Of a stretch of DNA of 64,000 bases, positions 11,693 to 22,900 are shown in pieces (position 1 is the stretch's first letter; every line of letters starts with the position of its first letter). The position numbers and the translations under genes were made by a program. The notes below the pieces were generated by a model that made no database searches, had not been told where the DNA came from, and worked only from the letters and a program-made list of their open reading frames with translations. Source of the DNA: Zarea fungicola (Eukaryota > Ascomycota > Sordariomycetes > Hypocreales > Cordycipitaceae); contig FWCC01000164.1 in assembly GCA_900169235.1 (NCBI GenBank), positions 124,001 to 188,000 on the forward strand, read 5' to 3'.

Positions 11693-12672
11693 TTTGCATT
11701 ATACCGTTAGTCGCTTCTCAGAGTTCTCATCTTCTTCGCGACGGGCTCACTCAACCATTCGATCAGCAGTAGCGATGGCAGGAGTGTAGAAACGGATCTA
11801 CACCTTTCCTTTAACATGGGAGAGTTGAACCGGAATTTCAAGCTAAAAGTGCGTCAAATTGAAGTAAGCACCGCGAAGACGGTGATGAAGAGAAGAGCGG
11901 AAGAGTCAGTAAGATCCTGCCCAACAATAGGAATCATGAGCCTGCTAATCATTGCATGTCCGCCTCAGATTTTAGCCTCTTCACAATTTCTACTACGCTC
12001 TGAAATGTAATATTCTCGGCTCCGATGGGCAGTTTGCCAGCTAGATAGTCTTTCGGAGTGCTGGAAGCCAAAGTGCAAGATGAAGCGTCCCGTTCCCTAC
12101 CCCCAGGCTTTGTAAATATGCACCTCAAATGCGTCTATAGCATCAAGTTCGAGAACCAATGCTGTTAGGCATCCCTGGAAATACTGAGACCGAGACCGTC
12201 TGGCAATGATGATTGCGTGGCCAGCTATGGTGGGGAAGATGTTGCGAACACGAGCGCGAAACTCAAGCACGAAAAACGACCGCCCGCGGCATGGCTAGAA
12301 AACCATATGGTGGCTGTTGTACTGATAATGAGCTGTAGGACTTGTGAAGTAAACAAAAGCAGGCCGTGTAAAGAGGGCTGCCTAGCCGTAGATCATCCTA
12401 GCCTTGCATCAAGCTTGCAGTGCATCAGATAAGAAGCTTTACACCAAGCTATGAGCCAGCCCATGCCTAAATAATGCACCAATTAATCCAGTCTCATCTA
12501 AAGCTAGCCTTGCATTCTATGCTCAGCTGACCCTGCCTCCAGCCACTCATATATACCGAGCCAGCCAAGCATGACGCCGGCCGTGCAAGAAGCCTAGCCT
12601 CTTCAGTGTCTAGTTTGCTATTTGTTTCTCTCTAGTTTTTAATACAATCTATCCACTACATTCTTAGTCAAT

Positions 12673-12798
12673 ATGAGATCAGTTTCCGGAGATCCTCTAG
12701 ACTCGACTGTCATGAGCTGGCGTGCTTTCGCTGCACCACTAGCATTCCGCCGCTATCCGGTAGTTGCGGGTACCCAGGCGCCGAGTGCAGAAGAATGA
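12673..12798 (+). CDS. Possible 41-residue small ORF, unsupported by homology
   Basis: ATG at 12673, stop at 12796. It follows a good fungal promoter layout: CATATATACC at about 12549, then a CT-rich leader with CTCTCTAG and ATCCACTACA before ATCAATATG-like context. The peptide has no signal sequence or motif. It may be the start of a gene whose remainder is lost, or the start exon of a gene I could not extend. I would not treat it as real without transcripts. Confidence 0.2.
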   Translation: MRSVSGDPLDSTVMSWRAFAAPLAFRRYPVVAGTQAPSAEE

Positions 12799-13176
12799 AG
12801 TAGAGTGTTGGAGGGTACCCAGGGAGCAGTCAGCGTTTTCTTACCGCTTGGTGATTTAGCCGAATTGCCGGTGCCTTTACACAACCGTTAATTGGAGGAC
12901 AATTATCGGGGTACCCTACACCCTGAATAGCTAGCATGAGAATACACGCAGATTATCCTTGGCGAATTCTGATAGTATCTAATCTCAAATGTACTTAGCC
13001 AAGCTCCGTAGTCTTGAATGACAAGTCAATGCCGAGGTACTTCAATAGCACGACAGTGAAGCTTTGATCAGCGACTCGGCACAGTGTGGATTCCAAACGT
13101 GCGGCTTTTTTGCCAGTGATGTGATTTGTACATCGGCGGCCCTCGACAGCCACCTTGTTATTTTTAGCAGCGCAGG

Positions 13177-13192
13177 CTAATGCAAGGCCACC
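13177..13192 (+). repeat. Copy of dispersed 16-bp motif CTAATGCAAGGCCACC
   Basis: Exact copy, about 280 bp upstream of the alpha/beta-hydrolase ATG. Confidence 0.7.
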
Positions 13193-13474
13193 CACGCAAG
13201 CGGAGAACCACGCGCAGCCAGCCGCGAAATACGGTTTAGCTCCTCCTCCTCCGGCCGGAGCCAACCAATGAAGGTTGTGCAGATATGTAAAGAGGCCAAG
13301 CGAGGAGGATCCGGCTTTGCCAAGGCATCACTTGCAATTGTAATTCCGCAGTAGCGCTCGGTCACCAATGTACAGAAAACCTCACACCTTTGTCATGGCT
13401 TCCTCAGTGGTTGGTAAGAGTATTTCTGGACACTCTTAGGTATTTTTTGCAAAGGGGGCTGCCCATTCAACACA

Positions 13475-14706
13475 ATGGCAGCTTCCAACCAGAGCGATGA
13501 ATGTATCCAGTACTTGAAAGCGCCTGGCTTTCATAAAAGCTTCTCTGTGCCTGCAACGTCAGAGCGCGAGAAACTCAACATTAGCTACTCGGATCTCGGG
13601 CGCCAGGCGGCTGAAGATGGCTCCGGCTCGCCACCAGTGCTGCTTTTCATGCCAGGCCTGCTGGCCTCCCGCTTCCAAGCGCTACTCCTGCACATTGTTG
13701 GTGAGAAGATGGGCGTTCGCATACTAACGGTTGATCGGCAAGTGCGTTCGCGTGCGAAATTGTCGAAAACATACTGACATGGTATAGGTTTGGCATCGGC
13801 CAGTCTACTAACGTTCCCGTGGGTGAGAGAATCAACACATGGGTCGAGATTGTTCCACAGCTTCTCGCACATCTCGGCGTTCCGCACGTTGCATTAGCTT
13901 CGCACAGCGCCGGGACCTTGTATTTGGTAAATACGCTCTCGAGATGCAGGCAGAGTCTCTCACCAACGCGGCCCTACGCCGTACTGCTCGGTAAGTAAGC
14001 CCTGCGGCCCAGAGAGGCACGGCAGGGACAATTGGTGTTAATACGTATAGCACCTTTTGTCGATACCAAGCATTCAAAAGTCAAGTTTCTGCAAGCAGCT
14101 CAGTATATACCAAACTCAGCACTGAGCTATTTTGATAATATAGCAAAGTCGCTCGATTCCTACGTGGGACCTGCGATTGGCTCCAGTGTAAGCTTCCTGG
14201 ATGGCTGGTTCTCCGGTCCTGGAAAATCAGAGCCTGCACCAGCTCCAGCAGTGTTGCGATGGGGGTCTGAGTACGGCATGTCCAAGCAATTCCTAGAGTC
14301 AATCCTTCAAGCTGGCACTCGGGCTGGTATAGCGGAGAATACGGCAGGTCTCAATGACGAGATTAGGGTCTGCCTCAAAAAAGGCAGCACCTGGTTCGAC
14401 TACGATGACCCTGACAAGTTTGTTGAGAAGCTGGCGATACGGGAAGAACAGAAGATCGCGCAGCCAAGGCTAAGAGTCAAGATTATATTTGCGCAGCACG
14501 ACTCTTTGATTGGAGATAGTGGTCGCCAGTACTTACAGCAATGCTGGGAGCGCAACTGTCACGCTCGGCACGGGCTAGCCATAGACTTTTCCGCGAAGAT
14601 TGTCGAGGGTACGGATCATGACAGTTTACTTGGAAAACTAGCCATTCTCGAGGAAGTGCTTAGTGATGTGTTGGGAACGAATCGGGTAGATCAAGTTGAC
14701 CTCTAG
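13475..14706 (+). CDS. Alpha/beta hydrolase
   Basis: Predicted serine hydrolase of the alpha/beta fold, 373 residues, no signal peptide, so probably cytosolic. Three exons: 13475-13737, 13788-13990 and 14051-14706. The first intron (13738-13787) needs a GC donor (GCAAGT) to keep the frame LTVDR-FGIGQST; the GT two bases later leads to a stop. The second intron (13991-14050) is GTAAGT...TATAG. The beta-strand VLLFMPGLLASR precedes the nucleophile elbow SHSAG (Ser128). A late strand IIFAQHDSLIG offers the acid, and EGTDHDSLLG the histidine. The order matches the fold's catalytic triad. It could hydrolyse an ester, amide or lactone. Nearness to the NRPS makes a tailoring or release role possible but unproven. 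Confidence 0.85.
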
Positions 14707-15927
14707 TCCTGTCTCATGCACTCTACCACACCTGCGCAGCCAGAAAAAAGTTAGAACCGACAGTAAGCGACGCTGCCATTTTTTCACTTCTGATGCTCTA
14801 GATATAAAGCTGGATAAACTGTTGGAAAATTGTTTTATTCAAGTACGCCATGAAGTATGTTACTTCACTCTTGTGCAGGATTTTGCAAGGCCAGCCATAG
14901 GGTAACGGAGAAAACCAATCCGTAGAAACAGGAATGCACTGGTCCAGATGCTCCCGCTTTCAAGAGTCCACCAAGACGTAAACTATCGCCCACTAGTATG
15001 GCGATGCCTGCATGCAAGGATAGACACCTTTGATCCGCATGGCCAGTGCTGGCAACGATCACGAATAGTTACAGGGCACGGTACTGAGCGGGGCGTCTCT
15101 CCGTAGGTATGCTGTTGGTAACTTGATGATAGTCAAAAGCAAGCTACAACTAAGGGAGAGATTTCTTCCCTATATACAGGAATTCCGACGCAGGCAAAAG
15201 CAATGAACAAATAACAAACAGGAAGACTATTCCCAGCTGCCGTGATGGCCTCGTATTCGGGGTAGGCTGCCGTCGGCCGCGGCAATGACCGATGGAAGCC
15301 CGCAGCAGGCGTCAGTCAGGCTTCTCTGGGCGCGATGCTTGGTAAACGGCAGTTACAACAGCCACAAACCCGATCAAGCAAGGCCACCTACCCATTTGAT
15401 GTCTCATGCAAGGCCACCAATCCCATGCATGACCTAGTAGCGCCAAATTGGCATGTTACCAAAAGCTCGGCAATGTGCCTTTCAATAATGAGCTGGCTCC
15501 GGGAGGTTCATGCGTTCACAAGTCAGTGATCTGGTGCAAAGCTCAAAAATACCTATATGAAGCACTTCCTTGGATTTTTTGTAGTTTTCGGGGGCTTTTT
15601 CTATCCACCTGGCGCGCGACCTTGCACTTGAAAGCGACCATGCGCTGTGCAGTGTGCTGGAACTTTTGGTTAATTTGTCGCTTTTACCGCGTCGGTTTCT
15701 CCACGTTTCTAACAATAACAGAGTCCTGTACCTGCAATGTCTCTAAAAGAAGTATCCTGTGCCATCGGTAATAGTTTTACAAGAAGAATACAGAAGTACC
15801 ATTCGACCCTGGTTAGCAACAGGAGGGAACGGAGCCATGCGACAGTTACGGGACAGGAGTGGTGTAATTCGCCACCGCGATCGGTTTTTGAAAAGGCAAA
15901 TATGCAATCAATGCTACGATTTGACTC
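14707..15927. other. Intergenic stretch carrying short motif copies
   Basis: About 1.2 kb between the hydrolase and ankyrin genes. It contains TGCAAGGCCAGCC near 14884 and two AAGGCCACC copies at 15377-15418. Overlapping open frames at 15737-16015 and 15759-16007 end inside the ankyrin gene. They could hide an upstream exon of that gene, but I found no convincing splice. Confidence 0.45.
15377..15418 (+). repeat. Two copies of the GCAAGGCCACC core, 30 bp apart
   Basis: AGCAAGGCCACC at 15377 and TGCAAGGCCACC at 15407, same strand and three helical turns apart. They belong to the dispersed family seen at 10364, 13177, 61112 and 63466-63503. Confidence 0.6.
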
Positions 15928-17301
15928 ATGCTGCAAGACAACCCACGGTTGCTGCGGGTGCGGAAACTGCAAGTGCTCATCACCCAACCAGCTCCCCGCG
16001 ATCCTGATACACTGACAGTCCTCAAGTACGGGCAGTCAAGACTCTCGTGGGCTGCAGCCAAAGGTAACGTGGCCGCAGTCAAAACTTTGCTAGAACGCGA
16101 CGCCGAAATAGAATGTCGGGATACAAGCGGGCGAACGCCATTGATCTGGGCCGTCATGAACGGACATGAAGCGGTGGCTCGAATTCTGTTCTCCAACGGC
16201 GCCAATATTGAATCGAGAGACAAATACGGACAGACAGCTCTGGCCTGGGCTAGCATTAAGGGATTTCACGACATCGCCAGCTATCTGCTAAACAGCGGCG
16301 CATGTCTGGAAGCAACTGACTCACATCGACAGACAGCCCTATCCTTGGCTGCCACCAACGGCCACGGAACCACTGTTGCGCTGCTTGTGTCGAGAGGTGC
16401 GGCCATGGAAAGCCGAGACGAGCTAGGTCGCACACCACTCATGCTTGCCGCGAACTCGGGTTATGTTTCGGTCATCAACATCCTGTTGGAAAGTGGAGCA
16501 GACATTGAGTCTCAAGATGACAGTGGCTGGACGGCGCTGTCGTGGGCCTGCATCAAAGAGCAGGCACTTGTGATCCAGGCACTGCTCAAAAATGGTGCCA
16601 ACATGGAGTCTCGGGACAAATTTGGTCAGACAGTCCTGTCGTGGGCCGCTGCGAGAGGCAACGGCGATGCCATTACGCTCCTCCTCCACCACGGCGCAGA
16701 TGCTGAATCCGAAGATGTCTACTATTACACGCCACTTTGCTGGGCAGCCATAAATGGGGAACTCGATGCACTGCGTATTCTGCTACTTGCGGCAAAGGTA
16801 AGAGCCCCAGCGTCGGCGAAGCACATCAATAAGGCCCTGGATGTGGCCTTTGACGAGGAGCAGAGCGAGGTAATCGAGATCCTTCTCGAGCATGGCGCGG
16901 ACACCGACGCCACGGACATGCACGGCCGGTCGCTACTCTGCTGGGCGGCTGCCCAGGGTCACGAGGCCATCTTACGGCTGGTACTGGCACAGCAAGGCAC
17001 GCGCGCGAGCTCTGTCGAAGCCGGGGTGGACGGACGCACTCCCCTCTCGCTGGCCGCGGAGAGCGGCTACCTCGGCGTCGTGCGGCTCCTGGAGAACGCG
17101 GGCGCCGACCTCAACGCGCAGGATGCCGTCTACGGCTGGACGCCGCTGACGTGGGCCGCGACCAATGGACATGACCATGTCGTCGAGTGGCTGCTCGCGC
17201 ACGGGGTCACGAAAGATGCCAGGAGCAGGTTTGGGCAGACGGCGTTGTCGCGCGCGAGGGCTGGGGGCCATGAGGCCGTCATCAAGCTTTTGCTACCTTG
17301 A
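15928..17301 (+). CDS. Ankyrin-repeat protein
   Basis: A 457-residue protein made almost wholly of ankyrin repeats, a protein-protein interaction fold. From about residue 33 to the end I count about 13 units of about 33 residues with the pattern GxTxLxxAxxxGHxxxVxxLLxxGAxxExxD. The eighth and ninth are irregular. The last ends LLLP at the stop. No catalytic, NACHT or membrane segment is visible. In many fungi such arrays are the C-terminal part of longer NLR-like or effector-domain proteins, so an upstream exon may be missing: the frame is closed by a TGA just before the ATG at 15928. It is convergent with the NRPS, 1.2 kb from its stop. Function unknown. Confidence 0.85.
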   Translation: MLQDNPRLLRVRKLQVLITQPAPRDPDTLTVLKYGQSRLSWAAAKGNVAAVKTLLERDAEIECRDTSGRTPLIWAVMNGHEAVARILFSNGANIESRDKYGQTALAWASIKGFHDIASYLLNSGACLEATDSHRQTALSLAATNGHGTTVALLVSRGAAMESRDELGRTPLMLAANSGYVSVINILLESGADIESQDDSGWTALSWACIKEQALVIQALLKNGANMESRDKFGQTVLSWAAARGNGDAITLLLHHGADAESEDVYYYTPLCWAAINGELDALRILLLAAKVRAPASAKHINKALDVAFDEEQSEVIEILLEHGADTDATDMHGRSLLCWAAAQGHEAILRLVLAQQGTRASSVEAGVDGRTPLSLAAESGYLGVVRLLENAGADLNAQDAVYGWTPLTWAATNGHDHVVEWLLAHGVTKDARSRFGQTALSRARAGGHEAVIKLLLP

Positions 17302-18510
17302 GGGGTCTTGGCCGATATGTGATTGGAGTAGGACATTAAGACATGCTTGTTATTTTTTTTATGCGCTGCTTCTTTTCTATTCATGTTTACAGTTAGCTTG
17401 TATCTGGGCAGCGGACACTCTATTTGATCATTTACTCTCCTAGGTAGATATGCTATGCAATATGGGGTATTCCGCGAATAAACAGAATGAATTCTTACCA
17501 GTCAGCTGTTAAACAAGTTATCACTGTTGAGAAATCGATTAACGTTGCATAAATCTATCCCAACTGCCTTCCGACCGCATCCTTTGATTCTCATTGTTGT
17601 GCCCCTCAGTTGCTTAAGGCGACTAGCCGCCATGATTGCGCTTCTCACTATACTTAAGCCGCAAGTTTATAAATCATTTATAAGTATACAGCCCGCGTCA
17701 GTACGAAGTCTAACATGCGTAGTAGTTAGAATAGATAGCTCGAAAGACTTGATTAAGTGATTTCTAGGAAGCCACTTGTGTAGCGGGATGCCTCCTTACA
17801 GGATAGGGGAAGTTATTTAGCCATTGCATGAACATCCCCGGTATAAATTAGTATCACGCAGAGCAGGAATTAGCCAACCAACTATATCAAATCTATATGT
17901 AATTCCTGCCCCGCGTGACACTAGGTTACTATGAAAGTTCAGGCGCCCTTTATTAAGGCGATAATCACACCCGGCGCGAAATTTGTTCTACCTCCGAGCA
18001 GCGCTCACTCTAGTTAAGCTGCCCCGCAAACTTCTATTTTGAGATCAAGGTGAAAAGGAAGGAAAAGGAGAGAAATAGGTTCGTCCACGCGGCGGTGTTC
18101 ATGCGGAAGGAAATGGCCATTTGGCGGCTTTTGTATGTACATACAGTATGTAAGCAATGAGACAAATCTAGTTCAGATAAAGAAAATTGAAGTAGCTGCA
18201 GCTTCTTGAAAACCTTCGAGGCATGTCAAAACGTTGGCAATTCAACCAGTAAGCGGAAAGCTCAGCGGACTAGCAGACGGAATAAACAAAAGAAAGGCAA
18301 GCAGTTAAACCTGAAAAGTAGAACAAAAAAAGGTTCAAGCGGAATAGCAATGGAACAATGAAGAACCAGAACGCAACAAACAAAGGAATATGACAAAGAA
18401 AATGTCTAGGACCAAAGGAATGACTACGATTGACCAACCGTGTTGACGATGTTTTTTTTCCTTCTTCTTTCTCTTCTTTCTTTTCTCTTTTTTTTTTTTT
18501 TTTCAAAGTT
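17302..18510. other. Convergent intergenic region with one long imperfect hairpin
   Basis: It lies between the 3' ends of the ankyrin gene (plus) and the NRPS (minus). It holds the hairpin at 17849-17923 and a poly-T tract around 18483-18503, just past the NRPS stop on its strand. No gene is recognised. It should contain both 3' UTRs. Confidence 0.5.
17849..17923. repeat. Imperfect inverted repeat, 24-nt arms, 27-nt loop
   Basis: Arms 17849-17872 and 17900-17923 match at 21 of 24 positions. All three differences are A in the left arm against G in the complement of the right arm. Conserved stretches are CACGC and GCAGGAATTA. It is not a tRNA: there is no B box. It may be a small hairpin element or the remnant of a mobile element. 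Confidence 0.55.
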
Positions 18511-19985
18511 TCAGGCATTGACAAAGTCCTCATAGCTACCACTTTTAAGATCGTGGTCAGAGGATGTCATAATTGCGCAAAGAGCTGCTTTAAGAAGATG
18601 AGCTGCGCGAGCACCAATGCCTGCTGCAGTGCGGTCATTCCACAGCTCGAGTTCGATACTAAGCTTTTTCCCCTGCTCAAGTACTCTGACGTAAACGTCG
18701 TACTGAAGGTCAAAGTTAGCATTTCATTTAAAAGGTCAGATCGGTATTTGTTATTCTTACCTCGACAGGGTCATATCCGTCGCGGCGTTGCAAGGTGATC
18801 GCATCAGCAGATTTGCCGGGCTCTTCAGCTTCACCTGACCTAACAATAGACAGAGCCGAGTTGAACGGGAGCGGTGCATCTCCAATCTCTTCATAGAGGT
18901 CCATGATGGGATACATTTGGTGCGAAAGCTTGCCAATGTAGTCTTTTTGGATGTTTGTCATGGTTTCAAGAAAGGATTCGCCCTCGCACAGCTGCACATG
19001 CGTGGGAACGAGGCACATCACGGGCCCAAACATGGCGGTGATGTGATTAACTGGCGCATCACGGCTGGAAAGAATCGTTCCAAAGCAGAGATTGTCTTGG
19101 CCACCCGTGAGGTTGTAGAGAACAAGGGCCCAGGCGCTTTGGACCACGGTCGCTAAAGTAAGTTCGTTTCGGGCGCAAAAGCTGTGGATATCAATGTCCT
19201 GCACGCCAGAAACTTCAATGTAAGTCGTCCCTTGACTATTGGATCGAGAAGGGAGAGTAGGGAAGTGGCACGGCTTCATAGCTGCAAGTTTCTTGGCCCA
19301 GAAAGTGCGTGACTCATTGTGCGAGCAATTTTGGACGTATTCAATGAAGTCGCCGAAAGATGACATTGAGGGCTCCAGTCTGCCGTTAAAAGCGTCGGCA
19401 AAGTCTCGGAATAGAATTTCAACAGAGTATCCGTCCATAATGGTGTGGTTGATTTCAAGACGGAGGATGACTTGCTGAGAACCTCCTCTGTAGACTGACA
19501 GATGATGCTGTAGGCTGTGCGCATCATAGCTAGGCTGAGTCCGACTGACATTTCCTGGATCCTGTTCAAGATAAATGACTTGTTCATGGAAGGATATGCT
19601 GACGGCTGGATCCTTGAGGATTACCTGCATTGCTACGTCCCTGTTCTCCTCATCCGCAGGAATAAGCTTTGCCCGTAGTAGCGCATGCTGCTTCACGACA
19701 GCTTGCCATGCGCGTGTGACCCTTGCATCGTCCAAAACACAGAAGCTGTCAGAGTTTGAAATCTCAAAGTCATGAACCATCCGATAGACTCTGGAATCTC
19801 GAGTTTGGGCTTTGAGCATGTGCCTCTGCATTGGCGAGCATGGGTAAATGACCTCGATTTCGTCCCGGCTGTTGATTCCCAGGCGAGTCATATCACTATC
19901 CTGGATTTTGAAACGTCCTGAGAGGTCTAATGTATTCTGGGCATCATTTTGCGGGCTACATCCATCGGTAACCGTATCCATGCCC
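18511..19985 (-). other. NRPS terminal condensation domain C12
   Basis: A complete C domain after T11 and the last domain of the protein. Motifs: VIYPCSPMQ, LQHHL, NHTIMDGYS (about residue 12995). The final 63 residues come from exon 4. Fungal terminal C domains release the chain by macrocyclisation, or by attack of an external nucleophile. It resembles C3 and C9 more than the other C domains. Confidence 0.88.
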
Positions 19986-22900
19986 TGCGCGATAGCTGCA
20001 ATAGTCTTGCGTGTTAATATGTCAGCAGTCGAAACATTGCCCAGCTGCTTTCGTACGACAGAGGAGATTAGCATAGCTGCAATGGAATCACCGCCCAGGC
20101 GGAAGAAGCTGTCATCGACGCCAATTGTATTTACGTCGACACCAAGAAGCTGCCCCCATATCTGCTGCAAGGCCAGCTCGGTTGGGGTGGAGGGCATTCG
20201 TTTCGCCTCTTGTGACACGCTAGCCTTGGCTGCAATCTCCTCAGCGGAAAAGCTCTCGCCAATCTCTTGAAGCTTCTTGCGGTCTGTTTTACCTGTTAGT
20301 CCTACAGGAATGCGATTGATCGAAAAGTACACATTAGGCACCATGTGAGGCGGGAGGAGAGCCGAGAGGGCTTCATCAAGTGCGTCATCGGCGGGCATAA
20401 TTTTGGCGACAATCTCCGGGCTTGCTTTGGTATCCCCGCCTTGAAAGGCAATAAAAGCAGCTAGAATAGGGCGTCTACCTTCGCCGCCAATGGATATGAC
20501 AGTAGAGGCAATGCATTGCGCCTCGGGTACGCACTGCTCTAGACTGTGCTCAACCTCGCCCAGCTCGACGCGTTGGCCGCGAATTTTGACCTGCATGTCT
20601 TTGCGCTCCACGTATACCAGTTTCCCGTCTTTTTCGTACCTCACAAGGTCACCAGTCTTGTAAAGAACACCTCGTCGGCCAGGGATTCCCGTAGCACCTT
20701 GTTGCAGCCATGGAGGGCTCTCAATGAATGCAGCGGCGGTCAGCTGGGGCTCATTGATGTACCCGAGACCGACCAGAGGGCCTTCCAAGACGAGTTCGCC
20801 CACGGTTCCAATGGGTGCCAGACGGTTGTGATCATTTGGATCCACCACCCAGGTTAGCGTTCCGATGCCGAAACCGATGTTGGTAGGTGAGCCATTCGGC
20901 CCGACATCAACGTCGCAATTGATGCAGCTGACGGGTGTGCATTCGGCTGGGCCATATGTATTGATAACATGGGTAGTTGTAGGCCAACCGATAAAGTCTT
21001 GATTGCGCGGCGGCTCTCCTATAGACAGTAGATATTGCAGAGTCGTCATCTTTTCTCTCTCAAACAGTCGGATGATGGTAGGTGTCGTGAGGATCAGCGT
21101 CGCTTTGAACGCGACAAAGGAATCTGTCAGCATGTCTTTGCGCTGACTCTCAGATGGAACACAGAGACAGCCTCCTGCGGCCAGGATCATCAGCTGCGCG
21201 GAGATGGCGACATCGAAAGCATACGATGAGACATCAAATACGCGCTGCGAGCTCGTGAACCCTAAAGACTCTGCCTGGCGCTCAAAGGCTGATGCAAATG
21301 CCATGTGTGAAACCATGGCCCCTTTGGGCTTCCCGGTGCTGCCCGACGTAAAAACAAGGTACAGCGGTGATGACAACTCTGGCATGGGAGCAGCAGTCGC
21401 GTCATCGGATGAGCTAGTATACGAAACATCCAGTATGTCGGATCCGACAATCACTTTAACGACGTCTAATCCGGCGCATACTCCAGTGAATTGGTCCCTC
21501 GAGCAGAGCATGAGGCTCGCAGAGGTCTGCGTTATAATGTCCTGCAGGCGAGCTCTCGGGTGGCTTGGATCCAGCAATACGAAGGCTGCGCCAGTCTTGA
21601 TAACTGCCAGAATCGCAATTGTTGTCAACATTGACTTTTCGAAGCAGACTGTGACAATGTTCCCTTGTCCAATGCCCTTGGACAAGAGCTCATGCGATAG
21701 CTTCGTGGCAGATGCGTCTAACTCAGCGTAAGTCACCTCGCCATCCCAACTACATATCGCAACTTTGTTGGGAGATATCAAGGCTTGCTTCTTGATTATT
21801 GTATGGATATGCTGCGATGAGTTTGCAGGCACCATCTCGTTATTGGCCCACAGTTGGCTTAATTCTTCAGCAGGTAGTTCCGGGAAATCAGCCAAGAGCT
21901 CATCGTAGTGTGTGGGCGTGAGCTTTTCGAGTGAAGATTGAAAGCGGCCGAGAATCAAGTTGACCTGCCATCTGCTGATACACTGTTCATCAAAGTCGAC
22001 TTGAGTGGTAAGGCTGTCTCTGGTGTAAGAACAGGAGAGGTTGAGAGCATATGTTGAGAAGCCTGCTTTGGCAGAAGCATCTCGTATCTCGACAATGGGA
22101 GTGTTGGGCGCCCCCTCGGTCTCCACTTCAATGGGTTGGATAATTAGCCAGGTCTGGAACTGGCATGCCTGGCTAGCTTGCACAGAGAGGCTCTGCAGAC
22201 GGCCAAGTCCAGCTTGCTCAAAAGGCATCATGTCAATAGACTGTTGCTGAACGCCATGCAAGAAAGAAGCGACAGTTTGATGGCGATTGATGTTTACGCG
22301 AATCGGCACTGTTGCAATAGTTGGACCGCCAATTTCCTCAATCCCATGGACACTGGCACTCCGACCTGAGACAGTTGTGCCAAAGACCACATCGGACAAG
22401 CCACCTGAGTCGGCTAATGTCAACGCCCATGCTGCGCGAATCAAGCTTGCCGTGGTAAATTTTGCCCCTGCAGCGAGGGAAAGCTGTTGCGTCCTCACCT
22501 CAACCGACGTCGGGTTTGGTGTGGTGACTGTTCCCAGTGAGGGGAACGTGGGTGAGTTGAATCCGTCCAGATATGAGAGCCAGAATGCATCGGCAGCCGC
22601 CGATTTGGCATTAATCGAGTGCTTCATGTATAGATTGAATGGCAGGAAGATCGGTGTCAACTCTCCGTGATACATGCGGTTGGCTGCATCGAGCAGACGA
22701 GCGAACAAATGTCCATCGTATACTGCATGGTGAAGAGTGAGAACGAATGAAATTTGCGACGAGAGAGAATCGCGAACCAGTCCAAATCGGGCCAGCGGAG
22801 TGCCCAAACCTATTGGTGCGCACTGGTCGCTTTCAAGATACTTGGCCATGCTGCTGCTCATCTGCCATTGAATTGGGTCTGCAAATACAACTTGAAGCAG

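Larger units (their letters stand above)
11693..13474. other. Intergenic stretch with motif copies and one tiny ORF
   Basis: About 1.8 kb between the zinc-finger and hydrolase genes. It holds one exact copy of the 16-bp dispersed motif (13177-13192) and two related strings CTAGCCTTGCAT near 12398 and 12504. A TATA-led 41-codon frame (12673-12798) is listed separately. No larger gene is recognisable. Confidence 0.5.

Noticed and set aside
17849..17923. tRNA or structured RNA gene at the hairpin
   Set aside because: No internal promoter boxes, and the AT-rich loop does not form tRNA arms.
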